Source: Cladorrhinum sp. PSN259 | Taxonomy: Eukaryota; Ascomycota; Sordariomycetes; Sordariales; Podosporaceae | NCBI GenBank assembly: GCA_033725935.1 | Contig: MU867087.1 | Coordinates: forward strand, 310,001-374,000 | Direction of reading: 5' to 3' | Length of the DNA stretch: 64,000 nucleotides | Shown: positions 22,451-31,557 of the stretch, piece after piece | Position numbering within the stretch: the stretch's first letter is position 1 | Layout: each line of letters starts with the position of its first letter | Notes under the pieces: generated by a model | What the model was told of the DNA's origin: nothing | Database searches by the model: none | Seen by the model: only the letters and a program-made list of their open reading frames with translations | Made by a program: the position numbers and the translations under genes

Positions 22451-23280
22451 TTATATAAGCTCAAAGCTCGGGCAAGCAAGGCCACATATCTCGGTGGTAG
22501 CAATGTGTCCCCGGCCACCCGTTCGGCAAAGATAAACCCATATATCAGGTAGCAGAGGCGGGCGGTCCGGATAGGATAAGGGATAGTGGCGTAACTCTCC
22601 GAATGTGAAGATCTCCATTCGTGGTTCCACCCACCCACAAACCACAAGGATGGCCAGCCAGGTCATTGTTGAGTTTCTGCAAAACACAACTGCTCGTTTG
22701 GAGCTAATAACTTCCTGAACAACCTCAACCCGCCGAAACTAAGGTCGAGAAAAGAAGTCGGCGAGCTGGGAGAGCACTTGTCCGTCTGGTGAGGGCATTC
22801 CGCCTTGTTTGAGATAGATCGACCGAATGAGGTCCCTTTGCTTTCTAGTGGGAGTGTATTGTACTCTCAGATCGCTTGAGATGACACCAAGCTGTTGGGC
22901 GGCATCGTATAAAGTATTGATATCTTTCATGGCTGCGTCGGAGCGGACGTCGCCTTCCCCCAACCACACAATAGCCGAGTAGGCGTTGCTGTATATCTCC
23001 TGCATGAGCTGAACTTGTTGGCCCCTCTCCTTTCGGTTTCCCTGATTGATGCAAAGAGCATCTACCCATATCAACACGAATTGGTTGGCTGCTTTGAATC
23101 GTCGTAAAGCAGCCGCGAGGTTTTTCGTAATACTGAATGTTCGTTGATGGTCATCGTCGTCTTCCTCTCGTCGGCAGAAAAAGTGCTCAAGCACGATCTC
23201 CTCGGTATCTGCCAAGTCACCCCAGCAATATGACAGAGCGAAGTACCGTCCTTGACCGTCACCAATGGAGCAAGTCACTA
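22451..23280 (-). pseudogene. HET-domain (heterokaryon incompatibility) gene, nonsense-inactivated
   Basis: Minus-strand reading from 23278 shows the HET core in order: RYFALSYCWGD, LIWVDALCINQ, ERGQQVQLMQEIYSNAYSAIVWLGEGD, then QLADFFSRP. The next codon is TAG at 22741-22739, where family members have tryptophan (FSRPWFRR). The frame then continues without a shift as FRRVEVVQEVISS to about 22451. TGG to TAG is a TpG-to-TpA change, the RIP signature. HET proteins trigger cell death on encountering an incompatible partner; this copy would lose everything after the HET core. The 5' exon upstream of 23280 is unresolved: the acceptor at about 23280 (ACTTTAG) is plausible, but no upstream exon joins in frame. 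Confidence 0.8.
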
Positions 23281-23892
23281 AAGTACACTTGAGACATGCG
23301 TCGGTCGGCCTTGAATCTCAAGACTATATTATTCATTAATTAATTACGGAATACCCTCACTTGCAGGTATTAACTGGCCAGTGTATATTTATTACTATTA
23401 GACACAATCTTTTTGAGTCTCGGGTATAAATTGGTGGATATAATACCATTTTAAATATAAATACACAACTCTTCAGAGCATCGGCATCCTCATGGTCTAG
23501 AATCATAGACGGAGTGGTAATGGAACTTGGAAGCGGCCTGTGTCGAAGCTGTGCATACTGGGTCCATACGTGTGACGAAGCAAGCCACAACAGCTAGGAC
23601 CCCCCCTCACGCTCTAGGCAACATAGGTACACGGTCACCAGAATATACAAACCTCACCTCATCGCACGGAGGTGCGATACGAGCGCAGACATAGCATGTG
23701 AATAGAAATTACGAAAGTCTACCAAAACAACATTCCGTGGTAGGAACTCTCTCGATCACCGAGAAAAAGCCTAAGCACAAATATATATATCTGATCGACC
23801 CGTCGACAGAATCCTCGCTACTTCCATCACCACCTCTCGTTTGAGCAACCACTATTACCGCCATAAACCCCACACCTAACTGTAAATCACGC
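23281..23892. other. Degraded 5' region of the HET gene and spacer
   Basis: AT-rich between 23320 and 23480. A minus-strand frame at 23590-23357 may be a remnant of the HET gene's first exon, but its last codons do not match the phase of the acceptor at 23280. The 100 bases before 23893 are C/A-rich, like a leader for the next pseudogene. Confidence 0.4.
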
Positions 23893-24709
23893 CATGGACT
23901 CTCCCACCACTCCGGCCTAGACGTCTACGACGAAACCTACCGCAAGGCCTTGAAGCTCGACAATACTTAGTTCGCCACTACCTTTTGCCCTTACACGGCG
24001 GGCATCATTGATGTGATCTCTCCCATCCTCGGACACCTAGGCTTCTACACATCCCACGCCTATCAGCACACCTCCAAGGGCTTCGAATCACCGGCTACAG
24101 CAGACCCGCCACTCAAGGGAATCGACCGCACCCTCTGGCGGATCTTCCAACGCATGCAAGGTTGTTCCGTCAAACTGCGACCGATCCTGGACTTCAACGA
24201 CTGGTGGGCGAGACATTACAGGGATAAAGACCGCGTCCCTGTTATTGGGCAGGATCTTGCTTTCATGTCAATGGACGGGCAGATTGAGGGCGAGTGGGAC
24301 ATGGAGTACGTGTTCGATCAGTGGAAGAAGGAGGAAGACGTGGACTTCACAGAGGTCGAGTGGCTTAACGAGCCAGACGAGAGGGCCAAGGAGGTGCAGT
24401 TGGCTTACACTGTGGTGAGTTCTTTCCATCTTCTTTCTTTGCTTGCTCCTCTTCTTCATTGTTGGTTGAAATGTTTGCATTTCGGGGGTCAAGCTTCAAC
24501 CCGTTCACTCGCCTCTGTTCTCAACACTTACTTTGTTTGACATCCAGTACGGTAACGCAGCAAACACGGCGCTTCAGTACTCCTACTGTGCAATTCTTAT
24601 TTCCGTTCCGACATGGGACGAGTCGGCTGGGATGAGAGTAAAGGGTCAAGTTCAGGATAAGACAGAGAAGAGAGTATCGGAAGAGAAAGAGGAAGATGAA
24701 GAAGAGTAA
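23893..24709 (+). pseudogene. Inactivated gene of unknown family with an internal TAG
   Basis: A continuous reading frame runs from about 23895 (HGLSHHSGLDVYDETYRKAL) to a TAG at 23968-23970 and on to 24414 (FATTFCPYTAGIIDVISPIL onward). It then crosses a 133-base intron (24415-24547, GTGAGT donor, GACATCCAG end) to a second exon, 24548-24709, ending in an acidic tail (EEKEEDEEE). The TAG falls where a TGG codon would fit (DNT-stop-FATT), again a TpG-to-TpA change. The only ATG near the start (23893) is out of frame with the body, so a second lesion is likely. The body is hydrophilic with Trp/Asp-rich stretches (ILDFNDWWARHYRDKD). Family not recognised. Confidence 0.6.
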
Positions 24710-24881
24710 TTGCTTCTACAGTGAACCGGCCGCAGTAACACGATGGAATGGACTAAGAGGTTCTCGCGGGCGGTTAAGTAGATTAGAGTCTGAAACATCA
24801 AAAATACCAAAGACGTCTCACATACACCTCAGCCAAAATTTGCTGTGCAGACTGTGGAAATATCATCGCCGTCCCAAATCT

Positions 24882-26666
24882 TTATGAAGTATCCATCGTA
24901 GAAAAGTCATGAGACAGAGGAATAAACCCAGTCAGGTATGCCCTCAATCCACCATCACACGCGTAGACGTACGTACCTCTGATTCCCCTCGTCAACAAAA
25001 CGGCGTAGATCTGAGTGATAAATCGCAAAAGATCATCATCCGAGTAGACCCTACCCAATCTCGGATTGTTCTCTTTTCCCTTCTTGTCATGGTAAGAATT
25101 ACGATCAATATAGAGCCCTCCTTTCGCAGGGTCAAATCGCAGATCCGGACCTATGATGACACCCAGATAATTAAGATCGTACCCCTGTACCGTATGTATG
25201 GATCCAACTTCTTGGAGGGCGTTTGGGGATGACACCCAATCGGTCTGGGTTCTGTTCCACTGCATCTGGACTCCATCAATCTCAATGTCAAAGACGTCTG
25301 GATGGCCTTTCGACTTCCACGGCCAGGCAAACCCCGCAGCCATGCGTGAAAGACCAACCTCGGCGTCACGTTGGAAGATTTCAGCCCTCATGAGATCCAC
25401 TCTGTCGAACAGGCGGAAATCATAGTCGCCAAAATCTCGTATCTGAGGTGGTGCTGTGGTTGGGGTCGGGTTGAGAATCCAACGCACGTAAGACACAAAG
25501 TTCGAACCCGCCTTGACTCGCATCTGTGTTCTGAGCTGATAGTGGCTCTGGGAACCCCGGGCCTCTGCGATGAGAGTCGAGAGCAATCGCGAAGGTAGGT
25601 CCGCAGGTCGAACACTTTGCTCGGTATCCACCAAGAATATCTGATGTTTGCTCTTCTTCTTTATCCAATCCAGTTGAGTAACGCTGAGATCATCGGTACC
25701 AAACAGCTTCTCAGTGATTTCCCCAAAATCCTTGTTTTGTCGAGCCGATGATTGGTTCGCACGCTGATTGAGCCGGTGTGCCTCATCCACCAAGAGCACG
25801 TCAAAGAGGTCATCCGACTTTCCCACCTCAAATGGGGTCATGACCATCGAGGAATGGAGTCCAGGGGTGCTCTTGAACACCTTTTTGATTGAGGCGCGCA
25901 GCGACTGCTGAGGGACAACCAGGCCTATTCGGCAGTTCTGCAACAGATTACGGTTGGCTATTGTGAAAAACTCGGAGAAACGCAGATCGCTGTCAAGGTC
26001 TTCTAAAGAGGTAAAGGACCCAACATCACGCAGGAGCTTGACCAAGTAAATGGCGGCCACTGTTTTTCCAGTTCCAGGGTCTCCTTGAATGACAATGGTG
26101 CTTTTCGTGTTTTGCTCAAGGCCAGCCAGCAACCGCTTGACAATCTCTTCCACAGAGTCCGCTTGGTCTTGGGTGAGAGCCTTGAACGGCGACAACTTGA
26201 AGAGATCGCTGTTCTCAATCTCGGGAATCGACCGTGTAAAGAGGCCATCAGCCCTCAATTGTTCAAAGATATTTGCGAAGCCGTCTCGGTACATCTCATG
26301 TTGATAGTACTTGGTCTCGGTGATACCGTTGTTCCGATTCAGCACGCGGTTTGCTCCGTCACCAGCTAACATTCTGATGAGATAAGATTCCAAGTCAAGG
26401 CAGACCGACTTGTTGTACCTTGGGTTGATTATGGGCCGAAAGTGTTGGAGATGCTGTTTGGCTGGGGTATCCAAGTGTTGGCGCAATCGGCTCGCCAGGT
26501 TAAGAGACTCGCCGACGTAGATGTCTCTTGGATTATTCGCATTTCCAGCTACCTTTCCATCGTCGAGAACATAGACGGTAGGCCAGTTATAATGCTTCTC
26601 GTCCCCATCCCTCCAGTCTGCGAGCGCATCTCTGGTGAACGTGAAGCGCTCGATTTTAAAGCTCAT
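24882..26666 (-). CDS. GIY-YIG / DUF2075 (Schlafen-3-like) helicase, bacterial-type
   Basis: Intronless, 594 residues. Residues 28-110 look like a GIY-YIG nuclease: TVYVL near 30, DIYVGES at 48-54, LRQHL, and LDLESYLI with a candidate catalytic Glu93. Then comes a superfamily-1-like ATPase of the DUF2075 family: Walker A GDPGTGKT at 195-202, Walker B LLVDEAH at 291-297, FLVDTEQSVRP near 344, RTQMR near 378, and HTVQGYDLNYLGVIIG towards the end. Proteins of this layout are typical of bacteria, where they occur in accessory and defence islands; that knowledge is general, not a search result. All main motifs are intact, so it is probably active on nucleic acid. The ATG overlaps by 11 bases the stop of the upstream MazG-like frame, a bacterial-operon arrangement. 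No intron, signal or targeting sequence is visible. Horizontal transfer is the simplest explanation. Confidence 0.85.
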   Translation of the reverse strand: MSFKIERFTFTRDALADWRDGDEKHYNWPTVYVLDDGKVAGNANNPRDIYVGESLNLASRLRQHLDTPAKQHLQHFRPIINPRYNKSVCLDLESYLIRMLAGDGANRVLNRNNGITETKYYQHEMYRDGFANIFEQLRADGLFTRSIPEIENSDLFKLSPFKALTQDQADSVEEIVKRLLAGLEQNTKSTIVIQGDPGTGKTVAAIYLVKLLRDVGSFTSLEDLDSDLRFSEFFTIANRNLLQNCRIGLVVPQQSLRASIKKVFKSTPGLHSSMVMTPFEVGKSDDLFDVLLVDEAHRLNQRANQSSARQNKDFGEITEKLFGTDDLSVTQLDWIKKKSKHQIFLVDTEQSVRPADLPSRLLSTLIAEARGSQSHYQLRTQMRVKAGSNFVSYVRWILNPTPTTAPPQIRDFGDYDFRLFDRVDLMRAEIFQRDAEVGLSRMAAGFAWPWKSKGHPDVFDIEIDGVQMQWNRTQTDWVSSPNALQEVGSIHTVQGYDLNYLGVIIGPDLRFDPAKGGLYIDRNSYHDKKGKENNPRLGRVYSDDDLLRFITQIYAVLLTRGIRGTYVYACDGGLRAYLTGFIPLSHDFSTMDTS

Positions 26667-27007
26667 CGTATTTCTTGCTGCTGCCCTTGGACTTTTCGAC
26701 GGGGTACTTGTACTTCTTCTTTGTCGTCTCCAGCTTCTCGAGCACGATCTCTTCGGGGTCCACGCCGATCTTTCGGCAAAGATGCAGGCAGTATGTCACC
26801 ACGTCCGTCGGCCAACTCCTCGCGCACGCGCTTGGGGTCGGGGTTGGAGGTCCACTGGAAGCACTCGAGTAGCTCGCCAGCTGCCTTCGAAATGCGCCCA
26901 CGAAATCCCCGACTTCGATCTGGTTCTTGTGGCTGGATAGTACGCTGGGACCCGGCTGGCTGAGTTGGAGAGGCAGTAGCGGATGTGGTAGCCTCTGATA
27001 GATAGTT
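26656..27007 (-). pseudogene. MazG-like nucleotide pyrophosphohydrolase, frameshifted
   Basis: The C-terminal frame reads DVVTYCLHLCRKIGVDPEEI and ends KSKGSSKKYDEL with TAA at 26658-26656, the characteristic end of small bacterial MazG-like proteins. Upstream, the matching continuation is in another frame: ISKAAGELLECFQW, then VREELAD. At the junction the minus strand reads GCC GACGGACG TGGTG, a tandem duplication of four bases (plus coordinates 26802-26809). With one copy the two MazG metal-binding motifs, ELLE and EELAD, would lie in one protein. The conserved N-terminal helix of the family (a Trp/Phe-His-Pro segment) is not found in any frame, and the frame has no ATG before a stop at 27010-27008. 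I therefore call it a pseudogene, although an unseen upstream exon cannot be excluded. MazG enzymes hydrolyse (d)NTPs to monophosphates. Confidence 0.7.
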
Positions 27008-27010
27008 TCA

Positions 27011-28155
27011 GATAGTCATTAACAGGGTTTTGTTGCGAGAACAAGGCGACCACTTCGTCATCTTCAGCAAAAGGCCTGGATGGTCTCGATTCTACTGCGG
27101 AGCAGGCTCACACTCCTTTGGACAATTATTGGGCTGGGGATGCAAGGACCCACCATTTCAAGCAACCAATCAGAGGACTGCTTGCCGTGCTTGGTGCCAA
27201 TGTTGCAGTAGGTGGCCCAAGCTCCACCACCTACTTCCTTCTTCCAGACAGCTCCCACCACCCTCTCCTCTTCCACACACAACACACCACAGAATACAAC
27301 ACACATTTCTGTTGCCTTATTGCCTCCAATAGCCAAGATATGGCGAGCACTGCACATCATTAATGTCATCATCATGGCGATGTGAGAGGAAAAGAGAGAC
27401 GGTAGAATTGAAAGGGAACGGCAGTGTGATTCCGTGCATGGGAACAGAGTAAGCCACACACACCATCACACTTTCGTAGCACCACAGTAATACGATAGGC
27501 AAGAGTTATGACGCAGCTGCTGGTGTGTGGAGCAGATCCTGGAGGTTGTTTGGGCCCGGAAACGAGGGGCAACTCATCGGCTGTGCCAGACGAATTAACG
27601 CACTGTCCAGTAGGAAGTTTAGAGCTTTCGTGATCTTGAAGAGTAGTGTCACAGGAAATTGGGGAAGCGGGGGATGTTTCGGCCGGCTCATGTGTCTCGT
27701 GTGCAGGAGGAAGCGGGTCAGACAAAGGGATTCATCGTATATACCAATCACACTAACCGGTGATGAAAGCGTGGAGGGCGTCCTGCAGCTAGGCGGAACA
27801 GGCTGGCAAAAAAAAAAAAAAAAAAGAAAAAAGAAGCTGCAGAATGAAACGCCGGTTGGAGCCAGATTTGAAGCTGACTTGTACGGATCCGTACCCGTAC
27901 AGAATGGCACCCATGCACTGTGTTAACTGTAGCGAGGGGTGAAACTGGCCCGTGCGGGAATATTTTAACATTGAAATTTATGGCCTTACAGTAGACTAAT
28001 CGCCTACATATACACATGTTCCTTATCACCACTCAGAGCTATTTCTAGCTTTAGTGGGGTCAATAATTCCTGCCTTATTTACCTAGGCTAAAACTTAGAA
28101 GCGGTTTCTGGCTCTGCGAAGCATAAGTTCCTTGTTATAATACCTGTAAGGTATA
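27011..28155. other. Intergenic region, no gene seen
   Basis: About 1.1 kb between the MazG-like frame and the promoter-like repeat. It has a run of about 18 A at 27809-27826 and pyrimidine-rich tracts near 27230-27310. The open frames on both strands (up to 134 codons) overlap each other and show no motif. Confidence 0.5.
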
Positions 28156-28620
28156 GCGTTATGGGGCATAACCGGAAGAAAAAAAAATAAAACCCAAACA
28201 ATTATTATACAATTATACACACTTGATCTGCACATGGCTCGATTGATGAGGCACGACTCGGTCGCAGGCGCCACGACAACGCCCACAACCAAGATCTCGC
28301 GATACCTTCAACTGTCGCCAGATGTGGTGATAAGGCTAGCTGCTAGGGTATTCGCCCTGGGCGCACATAATCAAGAACCACATTAGGCAACCTTCCACTA
28401 TAAATTCATGCCTCCCATCCATCTTCTTCCCACCCATCTTCTTCCCACCCATCTTCTTCCCACCCATCTTCTTCCTTTCACAACACACTTGAACCTCCGG
28501 GCAAGCAAGTCTCGAGAGACCCGTACCAGTAAGTCCTGCTTCTTCGAAACAGAGTGGTCAGTTCATCTTCTGTGCTCATGAGAAGGCTTGTCCCCGTGCC
28601 AGCTAACCGAACACAACTTA
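28156..28620 (+). repeat. Promoter-like repeat, intact copy (A)
   Basis: Aligns by eye with 37074-37446 over nearly its whole length, including the words CACATGGCTCGATTGAT, GGCACGACTCGGTCGCAGGC and GCCAGATGTGGTGATAAGG. It contains a TATA-like ACTATAAATTC at about 28397 and then a pyrimidine-rich leader, and lies directly upstream of the gene at 28767, so it probably serves as that gene's promoter and 5' leader. Confidence 0.75.
28419..28476. repeat. 15-base tandem repeat inside the promoter-like module
   Basis: About four copies of CCATCTTCTTCCCAC in tandem. Copy B at 37330-37360 has only about two units and shows C-to-T changes (CTATCTTCTTCCTAC). Confidence 0.85.
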
Positions 28621-28766
28621 GGGATTGTTCATCGTGAATTCGATAACCGTCTCTTCAATTCCCAGCAGCACTCTAGCCATTTGACCTTTCCCCTATCACT
28701 ATCCATCACCAAAAAGCTGCATATTTTAGGTCATGTACCTACCTTTCTACAACACAGTTTATCGCC

Positions 28767-29847
28767 ATGTCCGCCGCCCTCGCTGCGCTGAAGAAGATAC
28801 ATACTGCTATTTCATCAGTATGGCCAGGCAATCGCAATGATAAAAGGGGGAAATATTCCACTGTTGCTACTGTCGACACATTTGTCACCACGTCATACCT
28901 AGAACCAGGTCCCCTCAGCCGTTCTACCGAGACAGGAGGTTGTCGATTACCCAGGCTCGATTCGATAGCCAGTGTATGGGATACGTCTCGACCTGATTGC
29001 CGCCGATGGCAGAAAGTGGGCGTTTTTGCTGAGAATAAGCTGGCAGCCGACATCGCCAGACCATTCGGTCAATCAACGGGCCGAGGGTTTTCTTTCACAC
29101 GATTCAGAATACACCGCGGATACCAAACATTAACGATGCAGCAACAAGATGTATATGCGCCTTGCATAGGGTCCAACCATGTAGCAATTACCCTTTACGA
29201 GATCGGACACATCATTACAGATGCCGATCCCATTTGCAGACACCTTCGGTGGGCTGAAGAATATCCATTCTTTATCACGAATTTGGCTAATTTCGGTCTT
29301 GATACCTCCTCACCAATGGGCAAGGTTGATACATGTATTCATAAGCGGCTTCAGTGTGCGTTATTTCACAAAGTTGATTGCCAATGTTACGATAGCGTTA
29401 CTTTCAGAGCCCTGTTCGTCGTATTCTAATGTCTCTACCCTATGATATCAACAAATACGCTAACGATAGTATAGGAAGTGCTGCCCACGTTGCTATACAG
29501 ACTATGCTATTAATATAATACCCGATGCCGCTCGGCCTGATGGACGACTCTTGGTATTCACTATATGGAAATGTCTCGGCAACGGTAATGAGATACATGT
29601 ATCTACGTACTGGAATGCACATCTGACAGCGGGACCTCCAAAACGGTGGTATGGGCTTGGGCACGCGTATTATACATTTGAGGGGCCAGGACGCAATGCG
29701 CCAAATACCTACGAAATCGATATCAACGAAATATACAAGTCTGTGGCTTCCGTTCGTGAGAGCTGTAGAGAACCTCTGCCCGATTATACAGCTGTTGCGG
29801 AGCCAGGTTCGTGGGTTATTGATATGGATAAGGTGTGCGTAACGTAA
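28767..29847 (+). CDS. F-box-like fungal protein (C-terminal family), 339 residues
   Basis: Two exons, 28767-29413 and 29475-29847. The proposed intron has an excellent 3' end (CGCTAACGATAGTATAG) but a weak donor (GTTCGT). Joining restores a continuous frame across SVTFRAL to KCCPRCYTDYAINI. The C-terminal half, with CPRCYTDYAI, a Leu/Val-rich strand (LLVFTIWKCLG) and TYWNAHL, resembles a segment I know from many uncharacterised fungal F-box proteins (paired Cys, then a W-x-x-L-G strand). The N-terminal 100 residues are Ser/Thr/Arg-rich with no obvious F-box. The start is in a GCCATGTCC context. Unspliced, the first exon would end at 29429 with an unrelated tail. Function unknown; it lies downstream of promoter-like repeat copy A. 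Confidence 0.6.
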
Positions 29848-29916
29848 GGGTTTAAAATACCTTCTCCCTGAACATTCTTTGCTGCGCACTCGGAGAGGAC
29901 TGAAGCGAAGCTTTAT

Positions 29917-29930
29917 GGGGGCAAGCCCCC
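29917..29930. repeat. GC palindrome (GGGGGC AA GCCCCC)
   Basis: Perfect 6-base arms with a 2-base spacer, embedded in a GC-rich patch (about 29900-29955) that contrasts with AT-rich surroundings and also contains CGAAGC and CTCGCTACGCTCG words. Looks like a small GC-cluster insertion. Confidence 0.7.
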
Positions 29931-30220
29931 AAACCCCCGGCCTCGCTACGCTCGATATATATAGTATGGGAGGTGTGGTATAAGGTGTGGTGTGGTGTGT
30001 GGTAGGTGGTGGAAGGAAAGAAGAGAAAGGAGAACTTGTTTACCATTGATTTGCAGTTGTTAATCGACGTATAAGAAAACGCATAGGCCGGTTCCCATGT
30101 CCACGATGATTTTAAAGTGATTTCCCGTTCGGTTCACCGGCATTATACAGTCCCATAACTAACATAACAAATAGCTTAATTGAACTATCTGCTACGATTC
30201 GGGCGCGCGCGCGCTACTGA

Positions 30221-30300
30221 CGACGCCCATAGCCAAGATCTCTGGATGCCCTCAACAGTTGCCAGATGTGGTGATAAGGCCAGCCGCCATGGCGCACCTT
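30221..30300 (+). repeat. Promoter-like repeat, partial copy (C)
   Basis: About 80 bases matching the core of copies A and B: CGCCCATAGCCAAGATCTC, then GCCAGATGTGGTGATAAGGC, with substitutions between. It lies just upstream of the duplicated gene fragment at 30365. Confidence 0.65.
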
Positions 30301-30364
30301 TGACATGAGTGACCCTGCATTTTAGCCACGCTGGTGGTCTTTTGCTCGGCTTAGTTCTTTACAT

Positions 30365-30590
30365 ATGGCTTATGTTTCACCGATTTCGTCAGGTATTCAG
30401 CGCCCAAGTACATTATCGGAACGATCTCTGATGGAAATATCGGCTGTGACATCCGATAGCAAGGACAACCTGCGGTTTTACTATCTTTCGGGGTTTGAGA
30501 GATCTTTGTTGGACTCTGCGCCGTTTCCTCTCACTGTGGTGCGTCTCCTTCAAAGAAAAACCTTTTATTGCTGTCAGTTTGTTTATTGGA
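30365..30590 (+). pseudogene. Duplicated 3' fragment of the 768-residue gene, with internal deletion
   Basis: Clearly homologous to 21373-21700: both encode MAYV(T/S)PISSG, then DNLRFYYLSGF or DHLRFYYLSGF and FPLTVVRL. The nucleotide match continues into the 3' flank (AAAACCTTTTATTG). Relative to the parent, 102 bases are missing between two GCGTCTC words (21549 and 21651), which removes the end of the gene and its stop codon. The fragment lacks the first 690 residues and is interrupted downstream by a LINE. Confidence 0.85.
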
Positions 30591-30642
30591 AGATTCTTCC
30601 AGTAATGGTACAAAACAAAAGAATGAGGGAAAAGAAGGCACA

Positions 30643-31557
30643 AAACCGAAATATTATTATTATTATTATTTCGTACACCGCTATGCCCTTGGCAGGGCTC
30701 GTCGGTCCCTCTACTACTATTTACACAAGGAAAACCGTACCGTAAAGGCCGGCTGAAAAACCTCGTATCTACACTATAGAATCATTCCATTGGCCGTATA
30801 GGCCCGTATCCATATCATACCATTGTAAAAGGAAGCCAACTAATCCATGGCCGCCCTATATTGTAGGGTCTATGCCCAGGCTTGCTTCCAGTTCCAGCTC
30901 CAGCTTCCTAGCCAGGTTATATTCTAGAAGCCTGCCCGAATCCATCAGCCATGTCAGAACCTTCCTTGCAAGCCTTCCGGCCCTAGGGCTTCCGCCCTTC
31001 AGGGCCCCCTGTAAGTCTCTACGGGAGTCGATCCCTGATACCATCCAGGTTCTTGGTTTCGGTGGGTTTGGGCACCATACCACCAGGTGCTCTACCGACT
31101 CACGGCCGGAGCCGCAAGTACAGTAGGGGGTAGTAATTCCCGGTACGCGGGCCCGAAAAAGGAAGTCTTTCAGCCCTATAGCCCCTGTACGGGCCTGTGT
31201 TAAGAGAGAGCTGTGGGCTTTGGTCAGTCCTTCGTGCCGTCGAAAGACGGCCTTGTCTGTGAGGTCTAGGCCTTTTTCGTCCACTAGCCTCGACGGCCTC
31301 TGGGGCTTGCCCTCTGTCTGAGCCTTCCACCGTTCCTTCCAAGCCACTGCCAAGGCTTCCATAGAGCGTTCTCCTTCGCGGTTGCTACTGCTCAGGGCCT
31401 TCCAAGACCCTATTATATTCACAGCCCTTTCTACTGCCGTGGGTGCCATAGGTCCAGGGAGAGGCCTCCGGCCTCTGGCCCTGGCCCGGTTTCTTTGTGC
31501 CCGTAAGACTAGCCTATTACAGGCTTCTTGTACTATAACCACTACGAAACCGAAATA
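30643..31557 (-). mobile_element. 5'-truncated non-LTR retrotransposon (Tad-like LINE) with target-site duplication
   Basis: The insertion is bounded by a 12-base direct repeat AAACCGAAATAT at 30643-30654 and 31546-31557. On the minus strand the element ends with a run of AAT triplets next to the left repeat, the short 3' tail expected of LINEs. The interior encodes the last part of a reverse-transcriptase ORF. The truncated 5' end and direct repeats indicate target-primed reverse transcription. The coding part shows no internal stop, so the insertion may be recent compared with the RIP-mutated surroundings. Confidence 0.8.
30856..31545 (-). pseudogene. LINE ORF2 C-terminus (post-RNase H region with zinc knuckle)
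   Basis: An open frame within the LINE ending at 30856. It contains SLLTQARTGAIGLKDFLFRA, then RVPGITTPYCTCGSG and VEHLVVWCPN, the Cys-x-Cys...His...Cys finger that closes ORF2 of Tad-like fungal LINEs. Polymerase and endonuclease domains are missing because of 5' truncation. The reading frame extends past the element's 5' boundary by chance. Confidence 0.8.

Larger units (their letters stand above)
29848..30364. other. Spacer with GC-rich palindrome and partial promoter-like repeat
   Basis: Holds a perfect 14-base palindromic hairpin at 29917-29930, GT-rich low-complexity sequence at 29970-30010, a GCGC run at about 30202-30213 and partial repeat copy C at 30221-30300. Confidence 0.6.

Noticed and set aside
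23357..23590. First exon of the HET gene
   Set aside because: The donor phase does not match the acceptor at 23280 and the encoded segment has no recognisable HET-family feature.
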